The notes under the pieces were generated by a model. The model searched no databases. It was not told where the DNA came from and worked only from the letters and a program-made list of their open reading frames with translations. DNA of 64,000 nt from Pseudomonadota bacterium (lineage in GTDB: Bacteria > Pseudomonadota > Gammaproteobacteria > Burkholderiales > Burkholderiaceae_B), in assembly GCA_023439305.1 (NCBI GenBank), contig JAEXOO010000028.1, positions 62,001 to 126,000 of the forward strand. Reading direction: 5' to 3'. Positions 55,878 through 64,000 of the stretch are shown one piece after another. Made by a program: the position numbers and the translations under genes. How positions within the stretch are numbered: the stretch's first letter is position 1; each line of letters opens with the position of its first letter.

Positions 55878-56891
55878 ATGAAGCTAATCGAACATCTGAT
55901 TGCCGCCGCTCAGGCCCGGCCCCGCCACATCGTGCTGTGCGAAACCGACGACGAGCGCATCCTGCGCGCCGCCTGCCAGGCCAGCCGGGACGGCGTAGCC
56001 CGCATTACTCTGGTCGGCGATACCCAGCGTATCGGCGCCCGCCTGCAAGACTTGGGACTGGACCAAGGCGATGTACAGATCGAAGACCCGCAGACTTCTG
56101 CGCATCGTCCCGCCTTGCTGGCCGCACTGCTGGAGCGCCGCAAGGACAAAGGGTTGAACCAGGAACAGGCGCAGCGTTGGCTGGACGAACCGCTGTGCTA
56201 CGCCAATATGATGGTGCATGCGGGATTGGCCGACGGATCCGTGGCCGGCGCCGTGCACAGCACGGCCGATGTGGTGCGAACCGCGCTGCAATTGATCGGC
56301 AAAGCCCCCGGCGCGAAACTGGTGTCCAGCTTCTTCATTATGATGCTGTGCAAGCAAGATCATCCGCGCAAGGGCGGCTTGATCTTCAGCGACTGCGGTC
56401 TGGTCATCGACCCGGATGCCGATCAATTGTGCGACATCGCCCTGGCCGCGGCTGACAGCGCGCAGCTTTTGTTGAACGAAACGCCCCGCGTGGCCATGCT
56501 CAGCTTTTCCACCGCCGGCAGCGCCCAGCACGAACGGGTCAGCAAGGTCGTGCAGGCGGCCCGCCAGATCAAGGCGCAGCGGCCCGACCTGGCGATAGAC
56601 GAAGACGTGCAACTGGACGCCGCCTTGATCGAAGAGGTCGCCGCCCGCAAGTTGCCCGGCTCCGCCGTGGCCGGCAAGGCCAACGTTTTGATTTTCCCTA
56701 ATCTTGAAGCCGGCAACATCGGCTACAAAATGGCCGAGCGCCTGGGCGGCGCGATTGCCATCGGCCCGCTGCTGCAAGGCCTGAGCAAGCCCGCCAACGA
56801 CCTGTCGCGCGGCTGCTCCACGCAGGACATCTACAACGTCATCGCCGTGACGGGGGTGCAGTGTCTGCAAGAAGCCGCCGCGCAGGGCTGA
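55878..56891 (+). CDS. pta: Phosphate acetyltransferase Pta (short form)
   Basis: The 337-residue enzyme converts acetyl phosphate and CoA to acetyl-CoA. It has only the PTA_PTB catalytic domain, without the N-terminal DRTGG/BioD-like part of E. coli Pta (714 residues), as is usual for Pta encoded with Xsc. Motifs are LVSSFFIMML, VAMLSFSTAGSA and VLIFPNLEAGNIGYKM. It uses the acetyl phosphate from Xsc. It converges on a Bug receptor gene with a 6-base gap. Confidence 0.94.
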   Translation: MKLIEHLIAAAQARPRHIVLCETDDERILRAACQASRDGVARITLVGDTQRIGARLQDLGLDQGDVQIEDPQTSAHRPALLAALLERRKDKGLNQEQAQRWLDEPLCYANMMVHAGLADGSVAGAVHSTADVVRTALQLIGKAPGAKLVSSFFIMMLCKQDHPRKGGLIFSDCGLVIDPDADQLCDIALAAADSAQLLLNETPRVAMLSFSTAGSAQHERVSKVVQAARQIKAQRPDLAIDEDVQLDAALIEEVAARKLPGSAVAGKANVLIFPNLEAGNIGYKMAERLGGAIAIGPLLQGLSKPANDLSRGCSTQDIYNVIAVTGVQCLQEAAAQG

Positions 56892-56897
56892 TCGACC

Positions 56898-57920
56898 TTA
56901 CATCTTCAAATCCAGCCCCTTGAGCCTTTCCTGCCAGGCCCGGGCCTCGTCCAGCAGCTCCTGCTGCAGGCCCGGCCCGACCTGCGCATTGACCTGCAGG
57001 CCGGCATCCTCGTACAGACGGATCAGCTCCGGGTCCTGCAAGGCCGATTGCACGGCGGACGACAAGGCGGCCAAGCGCTGCGGCGGCGTCTCCTTGCGCG
57101 CCACCAGCATCCACCAGTTATCGGGAATCGCCGTCAACAGCTTGCCCCAGCCCGCCTCCTGCACAGTGGGCACATTGGGCAGCATGGCCAGGCGCTGCGG
57201 CGCCACCACCGCCAGGGCCCGTACGCGCCCCGACTGCAACAAAGCCTGAACCGAGGAATAACCGATGACGGCAAACTGCACCTCGCCTGCGCCCAGGCCG
57301 GTCGCCATCGCACCGCCGCCCCGATACGGCACATGCACCGCCTTGGCGCCGCTGGCCTGCAGGAACAGGGCGCCCGCCAGATGCGGCAAGGTGCCTGCGC
57401 TGGGCGAGCCGAAATTGGCATTGCCTTTTTCCACATTCAGGTAGGCCACCAGTTCATCCACCGAGCGTATGGGCAACTGGGCGTTGACCACAATCAGCAA
57501 GGGCACCGACACCAGCTTGGCCACCGGCACGAACTGCGCCAGAGGGTCGAGCTTCTGATCCGGAAACAGAAACTGGTTGATGACCAGATTGTTGGTGGCC
57601 GCCGACAGAACGGAATACCCGTCCGCCGGCTGGCGCAGCACATAGTCCGCACCGATCAGTCCGCCCGCCCCCGGCTTGGACTCGATGATGAAAGGCTGCC
57701 CCAGATTGCGCTGCAGCTGGTTGCCCAGCAGCCGCGGCACCAGATCGGCGATGCTGCCACCGCCATAGGGCACGACAATGCGCACCGGCTGGTCAGGATA
57801 AGCGTCGGCGGCCGAGGCCGACGCACAGAAAAAAGCCAGGCCGCCCGCCAGAGCAAGGCGGCGGGCGACGACACCACACCGGCGGCCCGCACGGTGCAGC
57901 GCTACGAGGGTGTTGATCAT
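56898..57920 (-). CDS. Bug-family (TctC-like) periplasmic solute receptor
   Basis: The 340-residue secreted receptor has a long signal peptide (LALAGGLAFFCASASA, cleavage near ASA-AD) and the Bug signature PVRIVVPYGGGSIADLVPRLL followed by ESKPGAGGLIGADYV. It has no membrane partners nearby. It begins 8 bases after the metallo-hydrolase gene, so both are one unit, probably for uptake and hydrolysis of one carboxylic compound. Confidence 0.87.
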   Translation of the reverse strand: MINTLVALHRAGRRCGVVARRLALAGGLAFFCASASAADAYPDQPVRIVVPYGGGSIADLVPRLLGNQLQRNLGQPFIIESKPGAGGLIGADYVLRQPADGYSVLSAATNNLVINQFLFPDQKLDPLAQFVPVAKLVSVPLLIVVNAQLPIRSVDELVAYLNVEKGNANFGSPSAGTLPHLAGALFLQASGAKAVHVPYRGGGAMATGLGAGEVQFAVIGYSSVQALLQSGRVRALAVVAPQRLAMLPNVPTVQEAGWGKLLTAIPDNWWMLVARKETPPQRLAALSSAVQSALQDPELIRLYEDAGLQVNAQVGPGLQQELLDEARAWQERLKGLDLKM

Positions 57921-57928
57921 GGCGGTTC

Positions 57929-58984
57929 CTAGAACTTGGGGAAAATCTGCTTTTCAGACAGCCAGGGCGACATCTTCATACGCTCTTTGCGAGGCGCCTT
58001 CTTGAAGTCTTCGTGGTGTTCCTTGTTGGGCCACACATCGGCGCTGGTCACCGCCATGCGCGTCAAGATCCGTTCCTGCGTCACATTGAAGACCATCATG
58101 TCCTTGGCCAGCGCAAGGGGGCCTTGATAGTGGGTGCGTATTGCCTGCTCCATCTCGGGCGCCGTGTCGAAATCATTGAAAAAATGATAGGCCACCGCCA
58201 GACGCGGCGCACAGAGCGCAAACACCTTGCCCGCCTCCACCGGGTCCGAATGCGCCATGCTCCCGACGCCAATGGCTGTACGCTCGTCGTAGCCCGAACG
58301 CTCCATCAACTGCTGGCGAGTATTGAAGGTCTCGTGCACGACCACATCGGCATCGCGCGCGTTCTCCACAAAGAAGTAACTGGGTGTGGTGTCGCCGGAA
58401 TACACAAAAGACAGGCCATTCCAGTCCAGGCGCAAGCTGACGGCGCCGTCGTAAATATGCACGGCCGGAAAGCTCGTCACCTTCACACCATTACGATCGT
58501 AGACCACGTGCACTTTGGAATAGTCGAACTCATGCACATTCACCTCCGCCCCCACCGCCGGCAACAGGCCCACGCGCGTATCCGTATCCCAGGCGTAGGA
58601 CTCCATCTGCTTGGTCACGAAGTGCTTCATGCCGTATTTTTCGATCGGGCCGGACGGTCCGTAAACCTCCAGCGGGCGGGTGCGACCGCCCGCCCAACTG
58701 CCGATCCAGATCTGGGCAAAATCGCCCACGTGGTCCGTATGCAGGTGAGTGGCAAAATAGGCCGTCATCTTCTGATAGGGAATCTCCAGCGCGCCGAAGT
58801 TCGTCTGCGTGCCATAGCCGAAATCGAACTGGAATTTGTCGCCATTACCCAGCTCCACCAGCCAGCCTGCATTGGCCTGCGAGGGCCGCAGAAACGGCCG
58901 CCCCGTTCCCAGGGCGGTAATCCGCATTTCATCCTTGCCCAACTCTTCCGTATTGGGGAAGAACTGATCCCGATAGTGCGCCAT
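57929..58984 (-). CDS. MBL-fold metallo-hydrolase
   Basis: A 351-residue metallo-beta-lactamase-fold protein with the metal motif ATHLHTDHVGD (HxHxDH), further His in HIYDGAVSL / SMAHSDP, and a late His in VAYHFFNDFD. The beginning MRITALGTGRPFLRPSQANAG (in two parts) is like RNase Z-related hydrolases of the ElaC group, but it has extra C-terminal 60 residues. The GDTTPSYFFVENA stretch places the bridging Asp. Substrate unknown; the Bug receptor partner and divergent LysR gene suggest a catabolic lactone or ester hydrolase. ATG 58984 follows AGGAGA. Confidence 0.78.
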   Translation of the reverse strand: MAHYRDQFFPNTEELGKDEMRITALGTGRPFLRPSQANAGWLVELGNGDKFQFDFGYGTQTNFGALEIPYQKMTAYFATHLHTDHVGDFAQIWIGSWAGGRTRPLEVYGPSGPIEKYGMKHFVTKQMESYAWDTDTRVGLLPAVGAEVNVHEFDYSKVHVVYDRNGVKVTSFPAVHIYDGAVSLRLDWNGLSFVYSGDTTPSYFFVENARDADVVVHETFNTRQQLMERSGYDERTAIGVGSMAHSDPVEAGKVFALCAPRLAVAYHFFNDFDTAPEMEQAIRTHYQGPLALAKDMMVFNVTQERILTRMAVTSADVWPNKEHHEDFKKAPRKERMKMSPWLSEKQIFPKF

Positions 58985-58996
58985 GCTTGTCTCCTG

Positions 58997-59009
58997 AATA
59001 ATCATTATT
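58997..59009. promoter_or_regulatory. Palindrome AATAAT-c-ATTATT before the MBL hydrolase gene
   Basis: A perfect 6-1-6 palindrome only 12 bases before the MBL start. It resembles a Fur half-box pair (GATAATnATTATC with two mismatches). A second palindrome GAATC-g-GATTC lies at 59031-59041 and could be the LysR site. Confidence 0.35.
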
Positions 59010-59088
59010 GAAATACGCAGGATCAGTCTAGAATCGGATTCCTTACCTGACTATTTACATTTCAACCCCCATCCATACCGGAATTGAT

Positions 59089-60069
59089 ATGTCTGAGTCC
59101 CTGGATCCGACCTTGCAGCAGGCGCGCCAGCGCTGGCAGCAGGTCGCCCGCTTCAAGCTGCGCCACCTGGTACTGCTGGACGCCATCGGCGAATTGCAGA
59201 ACCTTAGGCTGGCCGCCGAACACACGCACATGACCCAGCCTGCGGCCAGCCGCATGCTCAAGCACATCGAAAGTCTGCTGGGCCTGACGCTGTTCGAACG
59301 CGGCAAGCACGGCCTGCGGCCCAATCCCGAAGGGGAGTTGATGATCCGCTACGCCCGCCGCATGATCCACGATCTGCTGGCCGCACAGAGCGAAATTCAG
59401 CAACTGGAGCAGGGCCTGACCGGCAGCGTCATGGTGGGATCGGTGCAGTCCTCCGCCAGCCAGCTATTGCCGCGCAGCGTGGCGCGGCTGCTCAGCCAGC
59501 ATCCCGGCCTGCATGTTTCCGTCCAGGAAGGCGAGTCCCACATGCTGGCCGACGCCCTGCGGGCCGGCAAGCTGGACCTGCTGGTGGGCCGTCTGAATAC
59601 AGGCTCGGCCCACCACGACCTGAACGTGGACATCATCAGCACCGAACCCTTTGTGGTGGTGGCCAATTGCCACCATCCCTTTGCGACCCGAGAACAGATC
59701 GACCCCAGTGAACTGGTGAATGAGCAATGGATACTGCCCCCGCGCACCACACCCATACGCCACGTCATCGACAGCCTGTTCATCCAGCATGTCCGGCAGA
59801 CGCCGGCGCGGGTCATCGACTCGGTCTCGTTGTCATTCAATCAGGTGCTGTTGCAGGAAATGCAGTGCCTGGCCATTCTGCCGCGTACCACGGCGCATAC
59901 CTTGCAAGAACAAGGGCTGCTGCGCATTCTGCCCTTCGAGCTGGGCCAGCTGCTGGGCGCGCTGACCATCGTTACCTTGAAAAACGGCGTGCCGCGCCGC
60001 AGCGTGCAGGCCTTGATCCAAGCCCTGCGCGATACCGCCGCCCGTGAGCAGCCCAATGGGGCCGAGTAG
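59089..60069 (+). CDS. LysR-family transcriptional regulator
   Basis: The 326-residue protein has an N-terminal LysR helix-turn-helix (FKLRHLVLLDAIGELQNLRL, AAEHTHMTQPAASRMLKHIE) and a periplasmic-binding-like effector domain (VMVGSVQSSASQLLPRSV, LLVGRLNTG). It is divergent from the MBL hydrolase/Bug receptor unit and probably regulates it. This GbpR/CbsB-like subgroup often controls uptake of sugars or aromatic acids. Confidence 0.88.
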   Translation: MSESLDPTLQQARQRWQQVARFKLRHLVLLDAIGELQNLRLAAEHTHMTQPAASRMLKHIESLLGLTLFERGKHGLRPNPEGELMIRYARRMIHDLLAAQSEIQQLEQGLTGSVMVGSVQSSASQLLPRSVARLLSQHPGLHVSVQEGESHMLADALRAGKLDLLVGRLNTGSAHHDLNVDIISTEPFVVVANCHHPFATREQIDPSELVNEQWILPPRTTPIRHVIDSLFIQHVRQTPARVIDSVSLSFNQVLLQEMQCLAILPRTTAHTLQEQGLLRILPFELGQLLGALTIVTLKNGVPRRSVQALIQALRDTAAREQPNGAE

Positions 60070-60152
60070 CAAAACGCTACACCCGCGCATCACGCTTGAC
60101 GCCATAATGGCCGGCGCAAGGGTCTAGCCCCAAGACCCGGGAGGACAGAATC

Positions 60153-60662
60153 ATGTACAAGAACATCGCCTTCAGCCTGGCTCTGTTGACGAGCACCCAA
60201 GTCAACGCCCAGACCCCGCAAATCAGCATCCATGGCTCGGACCAGACACAGACCATTACCTGCCAGAGCGATGCCCTGCTAATTGCAGGCGAACGCAACA
60301 CCGCCACCATCCAGGGGCATTGCGCACAGATACGGGTAGAAGGCGCCGACAACACCGTCACCTTTACCCAGGCAGACCAACTGATCGTACATGGCGCACG
60401 CCATCACGCCAGCGGCGGCACCGCCCATACGCTGGATGTAGACGGCAAAGACAACACGCTGGAACTGACCCTGCGCCAGCCCGATGGCGGCAGCCAGGCC
60501 CGTATCAAAGGAGCCGGGCACCGCGCCAGTCTGCAGATCGCATCGCAGGCCGACATCACCCTGGACGGCGCCGACAATATCCTGCACTGGCGACGCGTCG
60601 CCGACGCTCCCGACCCCACCATCACGCAACACGGGGCGCGCAACCGGATCACGGCGGACTAA
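60153..60662 (+). CDS. Secreted DUF3060-like repeat protein
   Basis: A 169-residue protein with a signal peptide (YKNIAFSLALLTSTQVNA, cleavage near VNA-QT). The mature chain is a tandem of about seven short units: LIAGERNTATI, VEGADNTVTF, VHGARHHASG, VDGKDNTLEL, IKGAGHRASL, LDGADNILHW and QHGARNRITA. Each unit has a Gly then an Asn or His turn, which predicts a small right-handed beta-helix. This is the pattern of DUF3060 proteins, whose function is unknown. GGGAGGA precedes ATG 60153. It sits 134 bases before nosR on the same strand. Confidence 0.7.
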   Translation: MYKNIAFSLALLTSTQVNAQTPQISIHGSDQTQTITCQSDALLIAGERNTATIQGHCAQIRVEGADNTVTFTQADQLIVHGARHHASGGTAHTLDVDGKDNTLELTLRQPDGGSQARIKGAGHRASLQIASQADITLDGADNILHWRRVADAPDPTITQHGARNRITAD

Positions 60663-60764
60663 GTTGCCGCCTGAGCCGCCGGCTCGCGACGCATTGAACT
60701 TCACATAGTACGAATTCCGTCCTTGTTCCAGCGCAAGGATGAATCTCCGCCGCCCTCCTACCAT

Positions 60765-60785
60765 TGCGTAACAAATATTAACGCA
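60765..60785. promoter_or_regulatory. Inverted repeat TGCGT-N11-ACGCA before nosR
   Basis: A 5-bp inverted repeat with an 11-base AT-rich spacer just before the nosR ribosome binding site (AGGTGG). It is not the FNR/DNR consensus TTGAT-N4-ATCAA, and no such site was found in the gap. Confidence 0.25.
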
Positions 60786-60796
60786 GGTGGTAAGCG

Positions 60797-63067
60797 ATGC
60801 CAGTTCCAGCTCGTTGGATCTTCAGTCCCCCCATACGCTCAGTCTGGCTGGCCCTGTTTCTGATCATCACCTGTCTCTGGTCCATCCCCGCTCATCCAGC
60901 ATCACGCATCACCCACTTCCTGCCCGAAATTCCATTGACCGAGGTTTTTCCTGGCGCAGATCGCCTTGGTCCTGCCGAAGGCGAGCCTCAGGTCGTCAAA
61001 GCATTCCGGGGCCAGGAACATCTGGGCTATCTGTATGTCACCAGTGATTTCGTCAACACCCGCGGCTATTCCAGCTTTCCGATCGACACGCTGGTCGCCC
61101 TGGATACAGAAGGCGCCATTGTCGGCGCCAAGTTGCTGGAACATCACGAACCCATCGTCCTGATCGGCATTCCACAGTCGCGCGTAGAAAACTTCATCCA
61201 GGGCTACATAGGCCAGAACTACATCAAGAACCGGCCCAAACCCGGCGCAGCCAGTCCTGTCGACATCATCAGCGGCGCCACCGTAACCTTGATGGTGATC
61301 GGCGACAGCATCATGCGTTCGTCTCAGGTCGTTGGGCGACAGCTGGGCATTGGGCAGCCCGCCGTCGCGCCACAGCCTGCCGAGCGCCGAGCCATCGACA
61401 TGAATCAGCAAGGTGTGTCGAGCTGGGACGAGCTGCTGCAAAGCGGGGCCGTCCAGCGCCTGCACATCTCCGTGTCGGACATCAACACCACCTTCGATCA
61501 AAGTGGTCGAACCGACGCAGCGGCTCATCCTCAGGCAGGTGCCCCCGACGATACCTTCATTGACCTGTACGCCGCCCTGGTCAGTGTTCCCAGCATCGGG
61601 CGCAGCCTGCTGGGCGAGACGGAATACCACTATCTGCAGCAGCGCCTGCAGCCCGGGCAACAGGCCATGCTGATCCTGGGCAATGGCATGTACTCCTTCA
61701 AGGGATCGGGCTATGTACGCGGGGGCATCTTCGACCGCATCGAAGTCATCCAGGATCTGGACAGCTTTCACTTTACCGACCTCGACCATCAGCGCCTACC
61801 CGGCGCGCAAGCCCTGGGATCTCCCGACTTCAAGGAGGCCGCCCTGTTCACCGTCCCGGCCAATGCCCGATTCGACCCGGTGCTGCCATGGCGACTGCAA
61901 TTGCTGGTCCAGCGCGTCATCAGCGTCAAAGACAAAGCTTTTGTCACTCTCAGCCTGGACTACAGACTGCCCGACGCCTATACCGTCGGCACGCCAGACC
62001 CCGTGTCTGTGGATACAGCCATGGCGCCGCAGCTCGACCTGGACGAACCGGACGCGCTGTACAAGCAAATATGGTCGACCAAAAAAATGCAGGTAGCTGT
62101 ACTGCTTCTTTCCCTTATCGTCCTGGGCTGCGTGTTTTTCTTCCAGGACAGGCTGGCCAAACACGAAGTCTTCTACAAACGCTTTCGCACCGGCTTCCTG
62201 CTCTTCACCTTGTTCTGGATAGGCTGGTACGCCTCGGCTCAGTTGTCCGTTGTCAATGTGCTGACCTTTTCGCACGCTCTGCGCACGGACTTTCGCTGGG
62301 AATACTTCCTGATGGATCCCATCGTCTTCATCTTGTGGATCGCGACCGCCATCTCCCTGGTGTTCTGGAACCGGGGCGCCTTCTGCGGCTGGCTCTGTCC
62401 CTTCGGTGCTTTGCAGGAGCTGGCCAACAAGGCAGCACGCTTTCTGCGCATCCCGCAGATCAAAGTCGCCTACAACGCTCATAAGCGTCTGGTGGCCCTG
62501 AAATACGTCATCTTCATCGTGCTGTTCGGCTACTCGCTGTACGACATGGCGCTGGCCGAAAAACTGGCGGAAGTCGAACCCTTCAAGACCGCCATCATTC
62601 TGAAATTCATCCGCGATTGGCCCTTCGCCGTATTCGCCGCCGCCCTGCTCATCGCCAGCCTGTTCGTCGAACGCTTTTACTGCCGCTATCTATGCGCATT
62701 AGGCGCCGCGCTGGCCATTCCAGCCCGCCTGCGCATCTTTGACTGGCTGCGCCGCTACCCCATGTGCGGCAACCCCTGTCAGCGCTGCGCCACGGACTGC
62801 CCTGTTCAGGCCATCGAGCCCGAAGGCCCGATCAATCCCAACGAATGCATACAGTGCCTGAATTGCCAGATGCTGTATCACCACGAAAAAAAATGCCCGC
62901 ACCTGATCCAGAAGATCGCCAAGCGGCAGCGGCGCAAAGCCCCTCCGACCGACGCAGTCGACACCTTGCAAGCAAGCACCGCACAGCGCCCGACCGTTCG
63001 GCCCCGAGACCCCGACGCCCAAGAACACCACCACGCAATCACACTGAGGGAGAACACAGATGTCTGA
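60797..63067 (+). CDS. nosR: Nitrous oxide reductase regulator/electron donor NosR
   Basis: The 756-residue membrane flavo-iron-sulfur protein is required for expression and electron supply of nitrous oxide reductase. After a signal peptide, the periplasmic FMN-binding domain has the covalent flavin motif SGATVTLMVIGDSIMRS (SGAT). Five to six transmembrane helices follow, with the CxxxCP-type motifs CGWLCPFGALQEL and CRYLCALGAALAIP, and two 4Fe-4S clusters at the end (CGNPCQRCATDCP, CIQCLNCQMLYH). AGGTGG precedes ATG 60797. It overlaps nosZ by 8 bases. Confidence 0.95.
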   Translation: MPVPARWIFSPPIRSVWLALFLIITCLWSIPAHPASRITHFLPEIPLTEVFPGADRLGPAEGEPQVVKAFRGQEHLGYLYVTSDFVNTRGYSSFPIDTLVALDTEGAIVGAKLLEHHEPIVLIGIPQSRVENFIQGYIGQNYIKNRPKPGAASPVDIISGATVTLMVIGDSIMRSSQVVGRQLGIGQPAVAPQPAERRAIDMNQQGVSSWDELLQSGAVQRLHISVSDINTTFDQSGRTDAAAHPQAGAPDDTFIDLYAALVSVPSIGRSLLGETEYHYLQQRLQPGQQAMLILGNGMYSFKGSGYVRGGIFDRIEVIQDLDSFHFTDLDHQRLPGAQALGSPDFKEAALFTVPANARFDPVLPWRLQLLVQRVISVKDKAFVTLSLDYRLPDAYTVGTPDPVSVDTAMAPQLDLDEPDALYKQIWSTKKMQVAVLLLSLIVLGCVFFFQDRLAKHEVFYKRFRTGFLLFTLFWIGWYASAQLSVVNVLTFSHALRTDFRWEYFLMDPIVFILWIATAISLVFWNRGAFCGWLCPFGALQELANKAARFLRIPQIKVAYNAHKRLVALKYVIFIVLFGYSLYDMALAEKLAEVEPFKTAIILKFIRDWPFAVFAAALLIASLFVERFYCRYLCALGAALAIPARLRIFDWLRRYPMCGNPCQRCATDCPVQAIEPEGPINPNECIQCLNCQMLYHHEKKCPHLIQKIAKRQRRKAPPTDAVDTLQASTAQRPTVRPRDPDAQEHHHAITLRENTDV

Positions 63068-64000
63068 TAACAATCACGACAAGCAAGGCCTGAGCCGGCG
63101 AGCGTTCCTGGGCACAGCCGCCCTGTCGGGCGCAGCCGTCGTAGGCGCAACGCACATGACGTCCGCGTTTGCCGACAACAAAAGCAAACCCAAAGGCCAA
63201 AGCGCCCATGTAGAGCCCGGCGAACTGGACCAATACTATGCCTTCAACTCCGGCGGCCAATCGGGCGAAATCCGCATCATGGGCCTGCCTTCCATGCGCG
63301 AGCTGATGCGCATCCCCGTCTTCAATATCTGCAGCGCGACCGGCTGGGGCATCACCAACGAAAGCCGCAACATCATGCGCGCCAATCTAACGCCTGAAAC
63401 ACGGGCCTACGCAGACACTCTGGGCGGTATTCTGCCCAACGGCGATGCCCACCATCCGCACATGTCCTTTACCGACAGCACCTACGACGGGCGCTTCATC
63501 TTCATCAACGACAAGGCCAATAACCGGGTGGCGCGCATTCGCTGCGATGTCATGAAATGCGACAAAATCATCGAGATCCCCAACGCAGACGGCATCCACG
63601 GCCTGCGTCCGCAACGCTACCCGCGCACCGGCTATGTGTTCTGCAATGGCGAGCACATCGTACCCCTGCCCAATGACGGCAGCGTCTTCGGCAATCCCAA
63701 GGACAATTACTGGTCCATCTTCACCGCCATCGACGGCGACACCATGGAAATCGCCTGGCAGGTAATCGTAGACGGCAACCTGGACAACACCGACGCCGAC
63801 TACCAGGGCAAGTACGCGTTTTCGACCTGCTACAACTCCGAGAAAGGCCTGAACGTGGCCGAGATGGGCTCCAACGAACAAGACTGGGCCGTGGTGTACG
63901 ACATCAAGGCTATCGAAGACGGCGTCAAGAAAGGCGACTTCAAGGAAATACAAGGCGTGAAAGTGCTGGACGGGCGCCAAGGCTCCCGCTACACCCGCTA
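63060..64000 (+). CDS. nosZ: Nitrous oxide reductase NosZ, 5' part (cut by the window edge)
   Basis: About 313 residues of the copper enzyme that reduces N2O to N2 in the periplasm. The twin-arginine signal LSRRAFLGTAALSGAAVVG marks the Tat-exported clade I NosZ. The beta-propeller part holds the CuZ ligands in DAHHPHMSFTDSTYDG and continues with HGLRPQRYPRTGYVFCNGEH. No stop occurs before base 64000; the CuA domain lies beyond. The gene overlaps nosR, so they are co-transcribed. Confidence 0.96.
   Translation, partial: MSDNNHDKQGLSRRAFLGTAALSGAAVVGATHMTSAFADNKSKPKGQSAHVEPGELDQYYAFNSGGQSGEIRIMGLPSMRELMRIPVFNICSATGWGITNESRNIMRANLTPETRAYADTLGGILPNGDAHHPHMSFTDSTYDGRFIFINDKANNRVARIRCDVMKCDKIIEIPNADGIHGLRPQRYPRTGYVFCNGEHIVPLPNDGSVFGNPKDNYWSIFTAIDGDTMEIAWQVIVDGNLDNTDADYQGKYAFSTCYNSEKGLNVAEMGSNEQDWAVVYDIKAIEDGVKKGDFKEIQGVKVLDGRQGSRYTR

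Noticed and set aside
60663..60796. FNR/DNR box before nosR
   Set aside because: No TTGAT-N4-ATCAA-like sequence was found; only a shorter TGCGT-N11-ACGCA repeat is present.

Overview
The window is a GC-rich, gene-dense bacterial chromosome segment. Its gene content points to a denitrifying member of the Betaproteobacteria, most likely the Alcaligenaceae (Bordetella/Achromobacter/Pusillimonas relatives). The evidence is three Bug-type (TctC) solute receptors, a tctDE-tctCBA tricarboxylate locus of the Bordetella bct type, a furoate-type molybdenum hydroxylase operon, a taurine dehydrogenase/Xsc pathway and a nosRZ operon. No insertion sequence, prophage, integrase or CRISPR array was seen. 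The species call is inference.

Layout. (1) 1-2.3 kb: a PNPOx-like flavoprotein and two SAM methyltransferases. (2) 2.2-8.7 kb, minus strand: response regulator and histidine kinase, then tctC-tctB-tctA, then an AbrB-family membrane protein after a clear terminator. (3) 8.7-12.8 kb: NAD salvage, with a divergent NrtR-like Nudix regulator beside nicotinamidase, pncB and nadM-Nudix. (4) 13-22.2 kb: selenium island fdnGHI-fdhE-selA-selB-selC. fdnG reads through an in-frame UGA (Sec197) followed by a textbook bacterial SECIS hairpin; selC is a complete tRNA-Sec. (5) 22.2-25.3 kb, minus strand: XRE-cupin regulator, class II aldolase-like protein, GST and Bug receptor. (6) 25.5-28.3 kb: a TonB receptor with a Fur box, and a small lipoprotein. 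(7) 28.7-32.3 kb: selD, a 2-oxoglutarate oxygenase on the opposite strand, and selU (mnmH). (8) 32.6-41.8 kb: an hmfABCDE-like operon for 2-furoate (or a close heteroaromatic acid), an MFS transporter and an AraC regulator. (9) 41.8-49.2 kb, minus strand: tauR-tauX-tauY-TRAP(K,L,M)-cache protein, for taurine uptake and oxidation. (10) 49.3-56.9 kb: thiG, xsc, a CobS/CobT-like AAA/VWA pair, an IclR regulator and pta. (11) 56.9-60.1 kb: Bug receptor, MBL hydrolase and divergent LysR. (12) 60.1-64 kb: a DUF3060-like secreted repeat protein, then nosR and the 5' part of nosZ, cut by the window edge.

How the genes work together. Regions 4 and 7 supply everything needed to make and use selenium: SelD makes selenophosphate, SelA/SelB/SelC insert Sec into FdnG, FdhE helps mature the enzyme, and SelU uses selenophosphate for tRNA 2-selenouridine. 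Respiratory formate dehydrogenase can feed electrons to the quinone pool and hence to the nitrous oxide reductase branch. Regions 9 and 10 form a taurine-to-acetyl-CoA route: TRAP uptake, TauXY to sulfoacetaldehyde, Xsc to acetyl phosphate plus sulfite, Pta to acetyl-CoA. The strongest new observation is a 14-base sequence (ATCTCGAAAAACAA) shared exactly by the xsc and pta promoters, which lie 3.7 kb apart. An IclR gene sits divergently beside pta, and a CobST-like pair without CobN is enclosed in the same block. This suggests a second, TauR-independent regulon and an unexplained AAA/VWA remodelling partner.
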